DNA of 36,088 bases from UBA6109 sp035366835 (GCA_035366835.1 DAOSIS010000031.1:1-36088); one strand, 5' to 3'; shown: positions 16,101-24,283, counted from the first letter of the stretch. Program-made: numbers and translations. The notes: generated from the letters alone by a model not told the origin.

Positions 16101-19100
16101 GGACCCGGCCGCCAGCGACGGCACGCTGGACGGATACGGGGCCGCCGTTTACTACACCGCCGACGGAAAAGTCGGCCTGATCCGGGGCGGTTTGACCGGC
16201 GTCTTCTACGAAATGAACGATTACTGGAATGAAATGACCGGCATGTGGGCGGTGCAGAGCGGCGAGGACGGCCTGGCGAACGTCGACAAGACCCTTTCTC
16301 TGCCCGGGGACTTCTCCGTTTCGAACGCCTGGATCGATGAAAATTCCCTGTACGCTTACGCGGCGGGCGGCTTTGCCGGAGGCATGGGGAACACCATCTT
16401 CGGCGAATACTACAACGGCAAGACCAAGTTCATCGCCTACGATACGCAGGACGCAACCAGGAGCCTGCCCTTCGGGATCTACAACCTCAAACTGGGAGAG
16501 GGATCCGAAGTCAATTACTACTCCGGAAAACCGGCAGGACCATCCGTCCCGTGGAGCGCGAAAATCGGCAGCGATGGATACTTCGGATACGACGAAGTTG
16601 CGGATTGGGGGTACTGGATAGCCGGTATCAATGGCGGCACATGGAACGAGTATCCAACGGAATCGGGCCATGGAACGGTCAGCGGAACGATGAGCGGCAG
16701 GTATCTCACCGCCACCCACATGGGAACCATCTGGGGTCCTTTTTATGGACTTTACACGCAGGACGGCATCGATGAAGCCGGCGGCTACGGTACCTGGATC
16801 GGACAGAGCGCAGGGACCTACGAGGGCGTGCCCTTGGCCTTCAGCGGAGAGACGTACGGATCCCTGATGCACTACGAGAGCTACGAAGGGGCCGGCCACC
16901 TCAACACGGGCGGCAGTGCAGATGGGCTCCTCGGTGGAACCGCCCCGACGCTCTTTTCGGGAACCAATACCTCCGTTACGCTCATGGGCGGGTATTCCGA
17001 CGGCTGGGACGATACGAAACCGTATCTCATGTACGGTTCCGGCTGGTATTTCAACGGCACTTCGGTCTCCGGATCGTCGGAAAGCGGCGCCTTCGACGGG
17101 TATCTGGTTGGCCTGTGGAAGGACGGGACGATCCGGGCCAAGATATTGAGCCTCTACTACACGGCCGGCGGCCAGGCAGGCTACCTCGAAAGCGTGGGCG
17201 ATGGGGCCTTCAACCTCGGCGGAAACTACTACCCGGGGATCGACATGTGGGAGATCCTCGATGGAACGCTCCGCGCGGTTCCCTCCGGGACCATCACCTC
17301 GCCTGACATCACCGAAAATCGATTCGAGGGCAATAACGGCCGGGGCTCCTTCAACACCGCAGGCGGGGGAACACTGGACCTCTTCGTAGCTGCCGGCGAC
17401 CCGATCCGCTTCAGCGAGCTCGACTGGGGAATCTGGAACGCCGGTTTCGGCGGAACCTTCAGCGGCACCACGGCGGATTCCTGGAGCCTCAGGACGGGCG
17501 GCGGCTTCTACAACAATGATTCCGAAGACGGCTACTGGATCGGCAGGATAACGGGAACCAGATGGTCCCCCGATCTGGAGGGGACATTCGCCGCACGCGC
17601 CCTGACGAATGAGGCGCTATACCGACTTACCGGAGACGTCATCGGCTCCTCTTTGCCCGGCGAATGGCAGGCTGCGGGCATCGGCCGCTACACGCGGGAG
17701 CCGCTCGCCTTCAGCAGCGAGCTGAACGGCAACCTCTACCAGGTCGTACCCGGAAAATTCGTTGATCGGGAATACGCCCGGCCCTATTACCGGGCATCGC
17801 TGGGAAGCAATTTCTTCGAGCCGCTGCGCTATGAAACCGTGTACTTCCTCCCCGACGGGACGACGACCCATGACGCCGGGAACGTCGTCGCGTTTGAAAC
17901 CGTCAAAGGGCAAGACGGCGGCAAGGACGAATACCACTACTATCCCAACGGCCACTGGCTCGCCGTCCGGACGGACGACGGCGTGACCTACACCTACGTG
18001 CAGGACGGCGGCGTAACGCCGGAGACCCTTGATTTGTCCTCTGTGCCGCCCACGACGCCGACGACGCACTTCGACCCGGAGCACTACGCATCCACACAGC
18101 CTTTCGGCTACAGCGACTATGTGATGTCCTTCGAATCCGCCTGGGAAAACACCAACGCCCTCCTGCGGGGCGGGGCCTTCACGGGAAGCCTGGGCGGCCT
18201 GACCGGACAGTCTCTCTGGACCTCTACCTCGGAAAGCAGGACGGGCGTCGTGATGATGGGCGATCACGCGACGTACAGCGGCTCGCAGATCTTCGGCACT
18301 GGGACGGCCTACAGCGGAGCCGGCGGCGCCTTTGTCGGCGAAATCGGCGGCATCATCCGCGACAGGGACTCCGACGGTGAAAATCCTCTCGAGGGGCTGT
18401 TCTTCGGGATCTATGTCGATGCGGACGGGAAGGCGGGCGTGCTGCGCGGTCCTTTCAACGGTACGTCCTACGCAGACACGAATATGTGGGAGACGGCGGA
18501 CAGCCCCGACGCAGCCACCCTGTATCGGGACGACACCCTGAAGGACAGGGAAACAGGCATTTCGGCCGCCGACCTGACCGCCACGGACGAATCCGGCAAC
18601 TATACAAACCTCTTCCGGGGCGGCATCGGGGCGGGCGTCAACTCCGCCCTCTACGGCACCTTCGGCGGCAGCGGCCATGTCGCAACGTCCGTCGGCGTCA
18701 TGGGTCACACCCTGTCCCTGGCCGACCAGCCCGATTGGGGGATCTTCTCCCTGCAGATCGGCGCGGCCAATACCTATGAGAAACCGGACCAAAGCCCGGG
18801 GGCGTGGGCCGCCAGGCTCTTCGCCTCGGGCGAATTCGGAAAATACGCAGCGGATTATGGAACATACCGCGACGCGGGATACTGGTACGCGGACGTGACG
18901 GAAGGGACCTGGGCGGACAACCGCATCGCCGGAACCATCGCGGGCGAATTCCTCACCTTCAAGAAGTTCGGGATACTGGAGGGATCGCTCCTGGGCACGT
19001 ATGACGCATCGTCCTGGCAGGCGATCGGCGGCGGCACGTGGGCCAAGGAACAGGACCTCTTCTTCAGCAGCGAGATCCGGGGAAAGAGCTATCGCCTGGC

Positions 19101-20949
19101 TCACCAACTGCAGGGCAGCAAAATTTACGGCTGCAGCCCCTATTATTACAGCTACTCGTACGGCGATCAGGGCGCCGACAGGAGCGGCTACAGCGAGTAT
19201 TACTACTATGACGCAACCGCCGGCAGACTCAAAAAAGTCATCACCCGCTTCGACATTCAGGGACCGCCGACGGGTGAAAAGGGACACAGGGATGTGTGGG
19301 TGCAGAATTACGGAGCGGACAACCTGCCCAATACTCTGGACGACACCTGGACATTCCAGACAACGGTTTATGAGACGATCGGTGCCTATAACAACGCCCT
19401 GGCGCAACTGGCAAAGGACCCCGTCACCGGTCTACCTCTCAGTGCCAACGAACGATGGGACCTCCAGTACTCCGATTTCGGTGGCATCATGGGCGGCCTT
19501 GGCGATCTGTGGGCGAACCTGGGCTCTGCGGCATCGCCGACGGCCCTGAAGTTCATGGGGGACGTCGATATCTTCGACGTTGCGCAGGGAAACGGCAACA
19601 GCGTCTTTGCGGCCGAACTCGTGAGCTTCGATCCCCTGGTCACGATGGATCCCTATGCCAATTCGAAGACGCCCCTGGGAGCGGGCGGAAAATACGGCGC
19701 CTACTACGCCTACCTCGGCGGCGCCGTCGAGACCCCGGCTGCGCCGACCTATGATGCGAAGGGGCTTGAGACGCGCGGCCTGAGCGCGGTCCTGCAGGGC
19801 ATGTTCCTCACGGACGACGGGAAGGCCGGCATCCTCTACAGTCTCAGGCAATTCGAGGATGGATCTTATGACTACAGCATCCCCGGAACGTATTACCCCG
19901 AACTGGGTTCCTGGGATGCGGACGGCAACGCCTATACGTACCAGATGACCGACGCCATCGACGCCGCGCTGCTTTCTTCCGCGGGATGGACGCCGGAGAA
20001 CTTCGCGAGCCGCATCGAGTCGACAAGAATCGCGAAGTACAATTCGTTCGGAGCGGGTCTTGCGGCTTCGTATGTCGACACCGGAACCATATCCCTGTCG
20101 AACATCCAAAGCGAGGAAGTGACTTTCGGTCTCGGCGCCCTGTCTCCCAACCGCCAGTGGAAGCTCGATCAGAAAATCGCCGGCGGCGGCTATACGGGAA
20201 CTCCCCGCTCCTGGGCCTTCTACCTGAACGACCCGGTCCTCGCCAGCGGACTCCCGAACCCGTCCTTCATCCCGCTTACGGAGACCGACTTCATGACCGT
20301 CAGGATCAACGAACCCGTCAACAACGCCTTCGACGGCGTCCTCGCGGGCGCGAGCGTGGATTGGATCTCGGCCACGGCGTACGTCACCGGCGGCGCGATC
20401 AAGGGGACGTTCGATCCGACCACATGGACCGCCGTCAGCATGGGCACCATCCTGCCCGTGGCCGGGTTCATCGACCGCGTCAACGCCCTCACAGACGATG
20501 CGGCGCGCCTTGCCTTCGAGAAGGCGACGAAGATCCCGGCGTTCGAGGTCGGACGCGTGGATCTGACTTACTCCAATCCAGTCAATCCTGGCTTGACGTC
20601 GGTCAACATGAACAACGTGACCTTCTTCACGACCTCAACGGATACCGCCCGGGCCAACCCGACGCTGTGGGCGACAAAGGAGATCAGCGGAACCTACAAC
20701 GTGACGCCGGTGAACCCCGTAACGTTGACCGGCGGTACGGGCAGCACCGCCATCAGCGCCACGTTCAATCCGGTGAGATGGGACAACAACAAATGGGGCG
20801 CGGCCGTAAACGGCGGCGGCACCCTGACGAACGTGAACAACGCGACCTTGAACGTCAATTTCAAGGGCGGCGCGGCCGGAACGTACAGTGGAGGAAACTT
20901 CGGCGGCACGGGCGCCGGCGTTGTGAAAGCCGGCGGAGGCGCCCACTAG
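13111..20949 (+). CDS. Giant exported FecR-domain repeat protein (2612 aa)
   Basis: Function unknown. The start at ATG 13111 (GGGGAGGGGG upstream) gives a signal peptide at residues 1-25 (AILALVFLALLASSAAFA). A FecR domain (about 29-190) follows, with GNVDVTVG, EGDILRVKSKSKAEVTFNDG and TPTAVCGVRGTDF. A charged Q/G-rich and then P-rich linker occupies about 205-315. The rest is beta-rich, full of G, W, Y and D, with about five degenerate modules beginning near residues 577, 909, 1240, 1531 and 1981. Recurrent signatures are YYTADGKVG, WGIYDLRLG, DGYWIAG, SGTMSGRYLT, WIGQSxGTYEG and PLAFSG. There is no autotransporter barrel, sortase, PEP-CTERM or RTX repeat, and the C terminus is a soft GTGAGVVKAGGGAH. 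Cysteines are very few. The preceding outer-membrane barrel gene is the obvious candidate partner for export or anchoring; a surface adhesin or matrix role is inference. Confidence 0.9.
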   Translation: MKPKVRMAILALVFLALLASSAAFAAPIGKISAVQGNVDVTVGPSPAVAAREGMPVNEGDILRVKSKSKAEVTFNDGNLLRIAENTRLKITAYAVGEKKSNFLNLFRGKTQSLVKNLGKGSTYEVRTPTAVCGVRGTDFFTFFQNGVSGAIFKEGTGYGYNPNMPQEVKVITAGQAMVIPTKDAPPVIKPATAADIEKHLKDTAPPPKKEEEEGKKDDQGGQGQQQGQGQQQGQQEGQQGNGTQGSQTVGQETSAPPAVVSELMEPPAQPPAPLVVTPPPPVDISTQIQQQQTGETLAQDQSTPEPEPEPVVPKTTFSTAATLGTISGTLAGEIVDATNTGTISLAGTYTGSLTPTTGAVSGELSDGSAYDAAIAGIPGSYRFMLRGIYRKGDGIGYLRGDLSGTAADGSVSTTGSLSRTGILGTVADPQAEIGAIHDIAVPRISSLVPGAAEYLASEDLVDVRGFKTAASYGMEGIEGIWSTTTSGGTYSTSWNSTYGTSGFLDSGDPYNVYYMMGNDLIAIADPATGHVNMSGNLLYLDANYMGIIGLAYNGKYDPNNPTGTYESVGAGTVSLAPLAFSGDWGMLACLFADENGNYTWAASDTGIFGGLDPFWSGSGSSFLAMGTNSFASSYAGKPHYLWNTTIRGRETGHDSQDGNSISLYGPAWLVGYTAGLWVPGATTIHGAARALYVGPDGVPGLLTSDDITMGNYPSIGMWKAEGTLTPHPSGDPAGDYDYDYGEFSNVKFSGQFNVYDSGLQRAVPTGSIVGAQAESYSSETMFLVDSNEQSLRWGIYDLRLGLGNAFSGRPVDASGNPVDASWSAVLGGHGQFGRLYTGGDGYDYEDGYWIAGAGGVWYATGELSGSMLGRYVTYFSSGSIGGPFTGVNGSVGQDGDWIGQSIGSYEGTPNDFGGDWYSSTIYNDDGYWEWGGYPHGVFGFQERQDGNYDFLAIGEFPDSGYGMEDFGRPYILSGAMYHEGEEGRYLEGFTGGIWKKADPAASDGTLDGYGAAVYYTADGKVGLIRGGLTGVFYEMNDYWNEMTGMWAVQSGEDGLANVDKTLSLPGDFSVSNAWIDENSLYAYAAGGFAGGMGNTIFGEYYNGKTKFIAYDTQDATRSLPFGIYNLKLGEGSEVNYYSGKPAGPSVPWSAKIGSDGYFGYDEVADWGYWIAGINGGTWNEYPTESGHGTVSGTMSGRYLTATHMGTIWGPFYGLYTQDGIDEAGGYGTWIGQSAGTYEGVPLAFSGETYGSLMHYESYEGAGHLNTGGSADGLLGGTAPTLFSGTNTSVTLMGGYSDGWDDTKPYLMYGSGWYFNGTSVSGSSESGAFDGYLVGLWKDGTIRAKILSLYYTAGGQAGYLESVGDGAFNLGGNYYPGIDMWEILDGTLRAVPSGTITSPDITENRFEGNNGRGSFNTAGGGTLDLFVAAGDPIRFSELDWGIWNAGFGGTFSGTTADSWSLRTGGGFYNNDSEDGYWIGRITGTRWSPDLEGTFAARALTNEALYRLTGDVIGSSLPGEWQAAGIGRYTREPLAFSSELNGNLYQVVPGKFVDREYARPYYRASLGSNFFEPLRYETVYFLPDGTTTHDAGNVVAFETVKGQDGGKDEYHYYPNGHWLAVRTDDGVTYTYVQDGGVTPETLDLSSVPPTTPTTHFDPEHYASTQPFGYSDYVMSFESAWENTNALLRGGAFTGSLGGLTGQSLWTSTSESRTGVVMMGDHATYSGSQIFGTGTAYSGAGGAFVGEIGGIIRDRDSDGENPLEGLFFGIYVDADGKAGVLRGPFNGTSYADTNMWETADSPDAATLYRDDTLKDRETGISAADLTATDESGNYTNLFRGGIGAGVNSALYGTFGGSGHVATSVGVMGHTLSLADQPDWGIFSLQIGAANTYEKPDQSPGAWAARLFASGEFGKYAADYGTYRDAGYWYADVTEGTWADNRIAGTIAGEFLTFKKFGILEGSLLGTYDASSWQAIGGGTWAKEQDLFFSSEIRGKSYRLAHQLQGSKIYGCSPYYYSYSYGDQGADRSGYSEYYYYDATAGRLKKVITRFDIQGPPTGEKGHRDVWVQNYGADNLPNTLDDTWTFQTTVYETIGAYNNALAQLAKDPVTGLPLSANERWDLQYSDFGGIMGGLGDLWANLGSAASPTALKFMGDVDIFDVAQGNGNSVFAAELVSFDPLVTMDPYANSKTPLGAGGKYGAYYAYLGGAVETPAAPTYDAKGLETRGLSAVLQGMFLTDDGKAGILYSLRQFEDGSYDYSIPGTYYPELGSWDADGNAYTYQMTDAIDAALLSSAGWTPENFASRIESTRIAKYNSFGAGLAASYVDTGTISLSNIQSEEVTFGLGALSPNRQWKLDQKIAGGGYTGTPRSWAFYLNDPVLASGLPNPSFIPLTETDFMTVRINEPVNNAFDGVLAGASVDWISATAYVTGGAIKGTFDPTTWTAVSMGTILPVAGFIDRVNALTDDAARLAFEKATKIPAFEVGRVDLTYSNPVNPGLTSVNMNNVTFFTTSTDTARANPTLWATKEISGTYNVTPVNPVTLTGGTGSTAISATFNPVRWDNNKWGAAVNGGGTLTNVNNATLNVNFKGGAAGTYSGGNFGGTGAGVVKAGGGAH
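14829..19900 (+). repeat. About five degenerate long coding modules inside the giant gene
   Basis: The protein repeats lie about 290-450 residues apart, with a longer last unit. Module starts (PLAFSG-like) are near 14838, 15835, 16828, 17701 and 19051. The WGIY/WGIW/WGIF signature recurs near 15487, 16474, 17422 and 18733, each followed 40-60 residues later by DGYWI- or DAGYWY- and then a SGRYLT-like strand. The DGKAG motif occurs near 15195, 16164, 17160, 18423 and 19812. Identity between units is low at the DNA level, so they diverged long ago and are not prone to recombination. Confidence 0.75.
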
Positions 20950-20950
20950 T

Positions 20951-21087
20951 AGGTGTTGAAAAACTGTAATCTTGTTCTTTGTTGTCATTCCCGTGGAAAC
21001 GGGAATCCAGTCTTTTCAATAGCTTTATGGATCCCCGCCTTCGCGGGGATGACATGGCGGAGGCGAATTACGACGTTTTCAACAGCC
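20951..21087. repeat. MITE-like nested palindromic element
   Basis: The outer ends are inverted copies: AGG-TGTTGAAAA at 20951-20962 and TTTTCAACAGCCT at 21076-21087. Inside lie two hairpins, GTCATTCCCGTGGAAACGGG (20984-21003) and CCCCGCCTTCGCGGGGATGAC (about 21033-21053), which are also inverted copies of each other. This is the widespread GTCATTCCCG...CGGGAATCCAG type of intergenic repeat with short terminal inverted repeats. It carries no coding capacity and starts directly after the giant gene's stop codon. No second full copy is in the window. Confidence 0.75.
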
Positions 21088-21110
21088 TGCTGAGGGTGCG
21101 ATCCTTATCG

Positions 21111-21150
21111 AGAGGCACAGGCCGGCCGGCTTGTGCCTCTTTTTCTTTTC
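21111..21150 (+). terminator. Rho-independent terminator after the giant FecR gene
   Basis: AGAGGCACAGGCCGG (21111-21125) pairs with CCGGCTTGTGCCTCT (21126-21140) with a single G-T pair, followed by TTTTTCTTTTC. It is a strong stem that ends the TPR-barrel/FecR transcript and separates it from skp 75 bp downstream. Confidence 0.85.
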
Positions 21151-21213
21151 TGTTAAGGATTGCGGACAAAATCGACGGATCATCGGATTGACAGCACCGG
21201 AGGAGGTCATTTC

Positions 21214-21744
21214 ATGAAACGACTGTTGTTCTGGACGGCAATGCTCGCCGTGTATCTGGCCGCGTTTCCGGCTTGGGCCGCGGCAGCACCCAAGGAACCC
21301 GTCCTCAAGATCGGCGTCATCGACACGGGCAGGATCATGAGGGAATCCAAGGCGGCCAAGAGCGCCCAGGTCCTGTTTCAGAAGGAACTGGAAGCGAAGC
21401 GGGCCATTCTGTCGGCCAAGGACAAGGAGATCCGCCTCCTCGACGCCGAACTGAAGAGCCCCGACGCGAAGCTGACCGCCGATGCCCGCAAGGCCAAATC
21501 GGACAAACTCGCCCAGGAGGTCAAGGAGTTCAAGCGCATGCAGTCGGACCTCGACGAGGAGCTGAAGAAAAAGGACGCCGAGCTGACGCGCAAGCTCATC
21601 GACGAGATCCGTCAGGTGATCCGGACGCTCGTCAAGGATGAAGGCTTCACGCTGATTCTGGAAAAGAATTCCCTCATTCACGCGGACGATGCGATCAACA
21701 TCACCGACAAGGTCATCAGACTCTACGACGGCCAGAAGAAATAG
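21214..21744 (+). CDS. skp: OmpH/Skp-family periplasmic chaperone
   Basis: Skp holds unfolded outer-membrane proteins in the periplasm on their way to the BAM complex. The 176-residue protein has a signal peptide (residues 1-22, ending AWAAAAP), then LKIGVIDTGRIMRESKAAK, the typical OmpH start, two long charged helices (about 50-130) that would form the tentacles, and a closing strand region GFTLILEKNSLIHADDAINITDKVI. Start ATG 21214 has GGAGGAGG 7 nt upstream; the frame is open further left without a ribosome-binding site. It is not beside bamA or lpxD as in many genomes. Here it follows an outer-membrane barrel/giant surface protein unit, whose components may be clients. Confidence 0.88.
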   Translation: MKRLLFWTAMLAVYLAAFPAWAAAAPKEPVLKIGVIDTGRIMRESKAAKSAQVLFQKELEAKRAILSAKDKEIRLLDAELKSPDAKLTADARKAKSDKLAQEVKEFKRMQSDLDEELKKKDAELTRKLIDEIRQVIRTLVKDEGFTLILEKNSLIHADDAINITDKVIRLYDGQKK

Positions 21745-21769
21745 GATTTGCGCTGCCGATGGATAAGCG

Positions 21770-22711
21770 CTACGGCAGCATCCTCTCCGCCCCGGCGACC
21801 ATGACCGTGGCCTTCGCGACGCCCGGGGGCTCGTGGGCGAAGACCACCATGAATGGGATCTTGCCGTTGGGCGGCACGCGCTCGTTGGAGACGGTGCTCC
21901 CCTGGGGGGAAGAGAGCTCGCTGGCGATCGCCTCCTCGGTGAGAACCCACAGTGCCTCGTCGACGAGGACGTTCCCGGCATGGGACACCCGGTCCGTCAG
22001 GACAACGCCGTAGGCGTCGTAGAGCTCCCCCTTGATCTTGATGCGCGCCACCGTGAAAGAGGAGGTATTCACGGCCGTTCCCTCGACGACCCGCAGCTTG
22101 CCCATGATGCCGTTGTTGACGAAACGCTGCCGGACGTCCCGGATCTCGATCTGCCGCAGGTTGAACTCCTTCGCGGACTTGTCGGGCCCCCAGAGCCGCT
22201 CGACGGCCGGGATGGCTTGAAATATGCCTTGGAGAATCGAATCGCCCCCCTGGGGGAAAAAGCGGAAGAAAACCGCCGCCAGGAGCACGATCAGGAGCAG
22301 GCCGTACAGGACGATCCGCCCGGGCGTCAGGATTCCTTTTTTCCTCTTCGCCTTGCGCGGCGCTTCTTCCTCTTCGTCGGCGGCTGAACCGAGTTCATCG
22401 AGGTTCTCTTCGGCCTTGTCGATCTCCAGTTCGTCCACGTCGTCGGCCGGTGCCGGACCCTGTTTTTTCTCGGGCGCCGCCAGATCGGTCCTCGCGGCGT
22501 CGCCCGCCTGCGGAACTGCCTGCGCCGGTTTTTCCGCAGCGGCGGCGGGCTCCTCTCTCCGCGCCGGCTGCGTCTCGCCTGCGGAAGGGCGTGCGCCTTC
22601 CTGGAAAAAGACATGCCGGCAGCGGCTGCAGCGGACCCAGACACCCTCCCCCGCCAGCAGGCTGTCGTCGAAGCGGAATTTGGTTTCACAACGTTTGCAC
22701 TGGATGATCAT
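21770..22711 (-). CDS. Zinc-ribbon (MJ0042-type) / DUF3426 membrane protein
   Basis: Function unknown. The 313-residue protein begins with an MJ0042-type zinc ribbon with cysteines at 5, 8, 28 and 31 (CKRC ... CSRC). An acidic, A/E-rich disordered stretch follows (about 40-125), then one membrane helix (about 131-149, IVLYGLLLIVLLAAVFF), and a C-terminal domain of the DUF3426 type with VVEGTAVNTSSFTVARIKIKG, a segment characteristic of that family. The ribbon should be cytoplasmic and the DUF3426 domain periplasmic. Start ATG 22711 has GGAGA 5 nt upstream. It is 78 bp after hpt, probably co-transcribed, and converges with skp, whose stop is 25 bp away. Confidence 0.85.
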   Translation of the reverse strand: MIIQCKRCETKFRFDDSLLAGEGVWVRCSRCRHVFFQEGARPSAGETQPARREEPAAAAEKPAQAVPQAGDAARTDLAAPEKKQGPAPADDVDELEIDKAEENLDELGSAADEEEEAPRKAKRKKGILTPGRIVLYGLLLIVLLAAVFFRFFPQGGDSILQGIFQAIPAVERLWGPDKSAKEFNLRQIEIRDVRQRFVNNGIMGKLRVVEGTAVNTSSFTVARIKIKGELYDAYGVVLTDRVSHAGNVLVDEALWVLTEEAIASELSSPQGSTVSNERVPPNGKIPFMVVFAHEPPGVAKATVMVAGAERMLP

Positions 22712-22789
22712 GCATGTCTCCCTGAATAAATCCCCGGAAAAACCGTTCCTGCAGGCTGTTCGATCGGGTCCTCCTGCATTCGCTGCGGA

Positions 22790-23326
22790 TCAATCAATCG
22801 TATCGGACAGGGTACAGACGTCCGGCAAGAACCGGGAGCGCTCGTTGAAGTCGAGGCCGTAGCCGACGACGAAGCCGTCCTCAATGGCGAAACCCACGTA
22901 GTCCGCCTCGAAGGGGACCTTACGCCGGGCTCGCTTGTCGAGCAGGGCGCAGACCTTGAGCGAACGGGGATTTCTTTCCTTCAGCCAGTTCACGAGATAC
23001 GACAGCGTGAGCCCCGTGTCGACGATGTCTTCGACAATCAGGATATCCTTGTCACGGATCGACGTTTCGAGGTCCTTGGTGAGAACGACCTTCCCCGCAC
23101 TCTGCGAACCGGCTCCGTAGCTGGCCAGCCGCACGAAATCGATCACGCAGGGAACCTGCAGGGCCCGGACAAGGTCCGCCATGAAAATGAAGGCGCCCTT
23201 GAGGACGCCGATCACGACAAGCTCCCGGCCCTGATAGTCGCGGGAAACCGCATCGGCGATCTCGCGGATACGTTTTTCGATGGCCTCCCTGGATATCAGA
23301 ATCTTCCTCTTGTTGGAATCGTCCAA
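22790..23326 (-). CDS. hpt: Hypoxanthine phosphoribosyltransferase
   Basis: Purine salvage enzyme that converts hypoxanthine (or guanine) and PRPP to IMP (GMP). It has VVIGVLKGAFIFMADL near the N terminus, a YGAGSQSAGKV loop, the PRPP-binding ILIVEDIVDTGLTL, and the base-binding VGFAIEDGFVVGYGLDFNE motif. Two in-frame TTG codons compete as start. The upstream one (23332) abuts the GGAGG ribosome-binding site with no spacing, while the one at 23326-23324 has 6 nt and is chosen, giving 178 residues. A promoter lies at 23372-23400. DUF3426 follows 78 bp on. Confidence 0.94.
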   Translation of the reverse strand: MDDSNKRKILISREAIEKRIREIADAVSRDYQGRELVVIGVLKGAFIFMADLVRALQVPCVIDFVRLASYGAGSQSAGKVVLTKDLETSIRDKDILIVEDIVDTGLTLSYLVNWLKERNPRSLKVCALLDKRARRKVPFEADYVGFAIEDGFVVGYGLDFNERSRFLPDVCTLSDTID

Positions 23327-23371
23327 GAACAACCTCCTTCGGAGCCGGTCCCGCCCGGGATCGACGGCGAA

Positions 23372-23400
23372 AGCCTAACCGAGCGTCGAAAAACTGTCAA
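23372..23400 (-). promoter_or_regulatory. Promoter of hpt
   Basis: On the minus strand TTGACA (23400-23395) and TAGGCT (23377-23372) are 17 bp apart. The -35 is perfect and the -10 weak (3 of 6). The -35 lies 6 bp from the stop codon end of the preceding gene, and the start point would give a leader of about 40 nt. Confidence 0.5.
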
Positions 23401-23406
23401 TGAAAA

Positions 23407-24252
23407 TCAAAGGCTGTCCTGCAGGGCGCGCACGGTGTCCGAGATGTGCGCCTCGACGATCTCCTCCGCCCGCCGCAGCTCCCGCCCGCCGGAGAACAGG
23501 GACGAAAGGCTCACGAAAATGGCGTCGAAGCGGGAAACTTCGCAGCCGAGCTTCCCGTAATCGATCCGTCCGATCATGTAGGACGATCCGTCGAAGTAGT
23601 ATTTCCCGAGGCGGTTGACGGAGGGATCGCGGAAGGGCCAATGGACCTTCAGGGACAGGTACCTCCGCGCGACCTGTCGGACCGGCGCCGCCCGGAAGAG
23701 CGATTCCGGCGGTGACTGCCCCAGGCGATCGGAGACGAATTTTGCGTACTGCTTGACGAAATCGATATCGGTGACGCACAGGCCGTAGAGGTACCAGTCT
23801 TCCAGAACGGCGATCAGGAGCGACTTCTCCGTCCCGGTCAGGTAGGTGAAGCTCGGGCACAGATGACCCTGGCAGAGTTCGCGGCCGTAAAAGGAGACCT
23901 CGCGCAGGTCGGAGCCGCCGTTGCAGGCGGGATGAAGCAGGCAGCCCACCCGCCTCTCCGCTTCGTCCAGAAATCCCAGATACTCGCAGCAGTAGATGAC
24001 CTCGTACCGCTTGGCCGCATCTTCGTTCGCCGCAACCCACGCGGAAAAGGCGCGAAGATCCTCGGGAGACCGGCCCGCCCCGCGGAACCGGCGCGTCCGG
24101 GCCCGCAGCCGCTCCACCAGGGGGCCACGCGAGCTGTCCGCATGGTTGTAGAGGCCGCAGCAGGCCCCGCAGGATTTTCCGGGATCGGGCTGGCAGAGAT
24201 GGAGAATCTCGCCACTCCCCATCAACCCGCACCCGCCGGAACGTCCCTCCAT
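23407..24252 (-). CDS. Cysteine-rich protein, YkgJ-like cysteine cluster
   Basis: No precise family was recognised. The 281-residue protein carries many cysteines in clusters typical of metal binding: LCQPDPGKSCGACCGLYN near the N terminus, then YCCEYLGF, GCLLHPACNGG and ELCQGHLCPS. The first resembles the YkgJ-type putative zinc/iron cluster (CxxCCxx). The C-terminal half has no cysteine pattern except GCEVSRF. The start at ATG 24252 is chosen because GGAGG lies 5 nt upstream; a second ATG at 24222 is possible. A promoter fits at 24284-24312. It is divergent from the radical SAM pair and 74 bp before hpt on the same strand. A role in metal handling is only inference. Confidence 0.75.
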   Translation of the reverse strand: MEGRSGGCGLMGSGEILHLCQPDPGKSCGACCGLYNHADSSRGPLVERLRARTRRFRGAGRSPEDLRAFSAWVAANEDAAKRYEVIYCCEYLGFLDEAERRVGCLLHPACNGGSDLREVSFYGRELCQGHLCPSFTYLTGTEKSLLIAVLEDWYLYGLCVTDIDFVKQYAKFVSDRLGQSPPESLFRAAPVRQVARRYLSLKVHWPFRDPSVNRLGKYYFDGSSYMIGRIDYGKLGCEVSRFDAIFVSLSSLFSGGRELRRAEEIVEAHISDTVRALQDSL

Positions 24253-24283
24253 CTCCGCCTCCCCTGGCCCCGCCCACCGGCGT

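Noticed and set aside
14962..16899. 645-codon open frame on the minus strand inside the giant FecR gene
   Set aside because: It is the antisense of repeat-coding, GC-rich DNA; its translation has no domain and no ribosome-binding site, and the plus strand has a signal peptide, FecR domain and ordered repeats.
17617..19407. 596-codon minus-strand frame in the same gene
   Set aside because: Same reason: a shadow of the coding strand, with low-complexity R/G/A/V composition.
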